From: an uncultured Pseudomonadota bacterium
Lineage (GTDB): Bacteria > Pseudomonadota > Gammaproteobacteria > Steroidobacterales > Steroidobacteraceae
Assembly: GCA_946479515.1 (NCBI GenBank)
Contig: CAMLGF010000005.1
Location: forward strand, 36,611-100,610
Length of the DNA: 64,000 nt
Direction of reading: 5' to 3'
The notes below the pieces were generated by a model. It worked only from the letters and a program-made list of their open reading frames with translations. It was not told where the DNA came from and did not search any database. The first letter of the stretch is position 1, and the number at the start of each line of letters is the position of its first letter. Of this stretch, positions 63,751 to 64,000 are shown in pieces. The translations under genes and the position numbers were made by a program.

Positions 63751-63764
63751 TGCATACGTATGCG
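63751..63764. promoter_or_regulatory. LacI-type operator, site F
   Basis: TGCATACGTATGCG, 60 bases before the amylase ATG at 63690 on the minus strand, in the gap behind xylA. It ties the amylase-GH97-transporter operon to the locus regulon. Confidence 0.8.
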
Positions 63765-63780
63765 GCAGCCGCAAACAGCA

Positions 63781-63813
63781 AGGGCCGCGCGCGTCCTCGA
63801 CGCCCGCGGCCCT
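63781..63813 (-). terminator. Hairpin, probable xylA terminator
   Basis: AGGGCCGCG (63781-63789) and CGCGGCCCT (63805-63813) form a 9-bp stem with a 15-base loop, 15 bases past the xylA stop. The following minus-strand sequence TGCTGTTTGC is only slightly T-rich. Confidence 0.45.
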
Positions 63814-63827
63814 GCCCTCGGCAACGA

Positions 63828-64000
63828 TCAGATGAACCGGTTGACCAGGTTCTCGAGCATCTCCTGCCGGCCGGACTGCGGCCGCGGGTTGAGGTTCGCC
63901 GCCACCGCCGCATCGGCGATCGAGGCCAGCGACGCACCTTGCGCGTGGATCTTCTTGCCGAGCTCGCCATCCCACTTCGCGTAGCGCTGTTCGACGAACT
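63828..64000 (-). CDS. xylA: Xylose isomerase, C-terminal end only
   Basis: The last 56 residues of the protein are readable on the minus strand: RYAKWDGELGKKIHAQG, LASIADAA, then PRPQSGRQEMLENLVNRFI and stop. The SGRQExLENLVN ending is diagnostic for XylA, which converts xylose to xylulose. The start lies beyond the window, so operon context to the right is unknown. It suggests another sugar-use locus next door. Confidence 0.9.
   Translation of the reverse strand, partial: FVEQRYAKWDGELGKKIHAQGASLASIADAAVAANLNPRPQSGRQEMLENLVNRFI

Overview
This window is high-GC gammaproteobacterial chromosome. The best guess is the Xanthomonadales/Nevskiales/Steroidobacterales neighbourhood. Signs of this are a fused aspartate kinase-diaminopimelate decarboxylase, a tonB-exbB-exbD-exbD gene order, a TrpR-family gene heading the his operon, a SAM-I riboswitch on metX-metB, and a TonB-receptor starch locus carrying tryptophan-halogenase-like genes. 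No rRNA, tRNA, CRISPR array, insertion sequence or prophage is visible. Assignments rest on reading motifs and architecture, without database searches.

Layout. 1-2.6 kb: end of an ankyrin lipoprotein gene, HMG-CoA lyase and a divergent family III CoA-transferase. 2.7-7.8 kb: a minus-strand tonB-exbB-exbD-exbD operon followed by two tandem TPR-protein paralogues. 8.1-12.5 kb: ilvD, an MFS transporter and an M17 aminopeptidase. 12.5-19.6 kb: the ilvC-leuA-ilvE-leuC-leuD-leuB operon, preceded by a leader peptide and a terminator/antiterminator pair. 19.6-22.4 kb: a DUF2007 gene and metX-metB behind a SAM-I riboswitch. 22.4-30.9 kb: a TrpR-like regulator with hisGDCBHAFIE and a membrane protein, mostly with overlapping stops and starts; hisF seems to start at ATT. 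30.9-42.4 kb: mixed genes (lysC-lysA fusion, a small acidic protein with an sRNA-like leader, SAM hydrolase family, spermidine-synthase-like fusion, L,D-transpeptidase, apt, hydrolase, VOC protein, AEC carrier, nuclease).

42.5-63.8 kb is a starch/maltodextrin utilisation locus: two flavin-dependent halogenase-like genes, pullulanase, TonB-dependent receptor, two exported GH13 amylases, a cytoplasmic GH13 alpha-glucosidase, a LacI regulator, an Lnt-like membrane amidohydrolase, a MalT-like sugar transporter and a GH97 alpha-glucosidase. Seven near-identical 14-bp palindromes (core ATACGTAT) lie in front of its transcription units and are probably the LacI protein's operators. The inferred flow is: exported enzymes cut starch, the receptor (driven by TonB-ExbBD, possibly the set at 6-8 kb) brings oligomers into the periplasm, GH97 and GH13 enzymes trim them, the transporter carries them inward, and the cytoplasmic glucosidase finishes. 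The last 173 bases are the C-terminal end of xylose isomerase.

Most striking: the complete ilv-leu attenuator, the SAM-I riboswitch with a possible start-codon-sequestering stem, the LacI operator set tying halogenase genes to starch use, a promoter-hairpin-terminator unit before the small acidic gene, and two terminator-ended short minus-strand units next to LacI operators.
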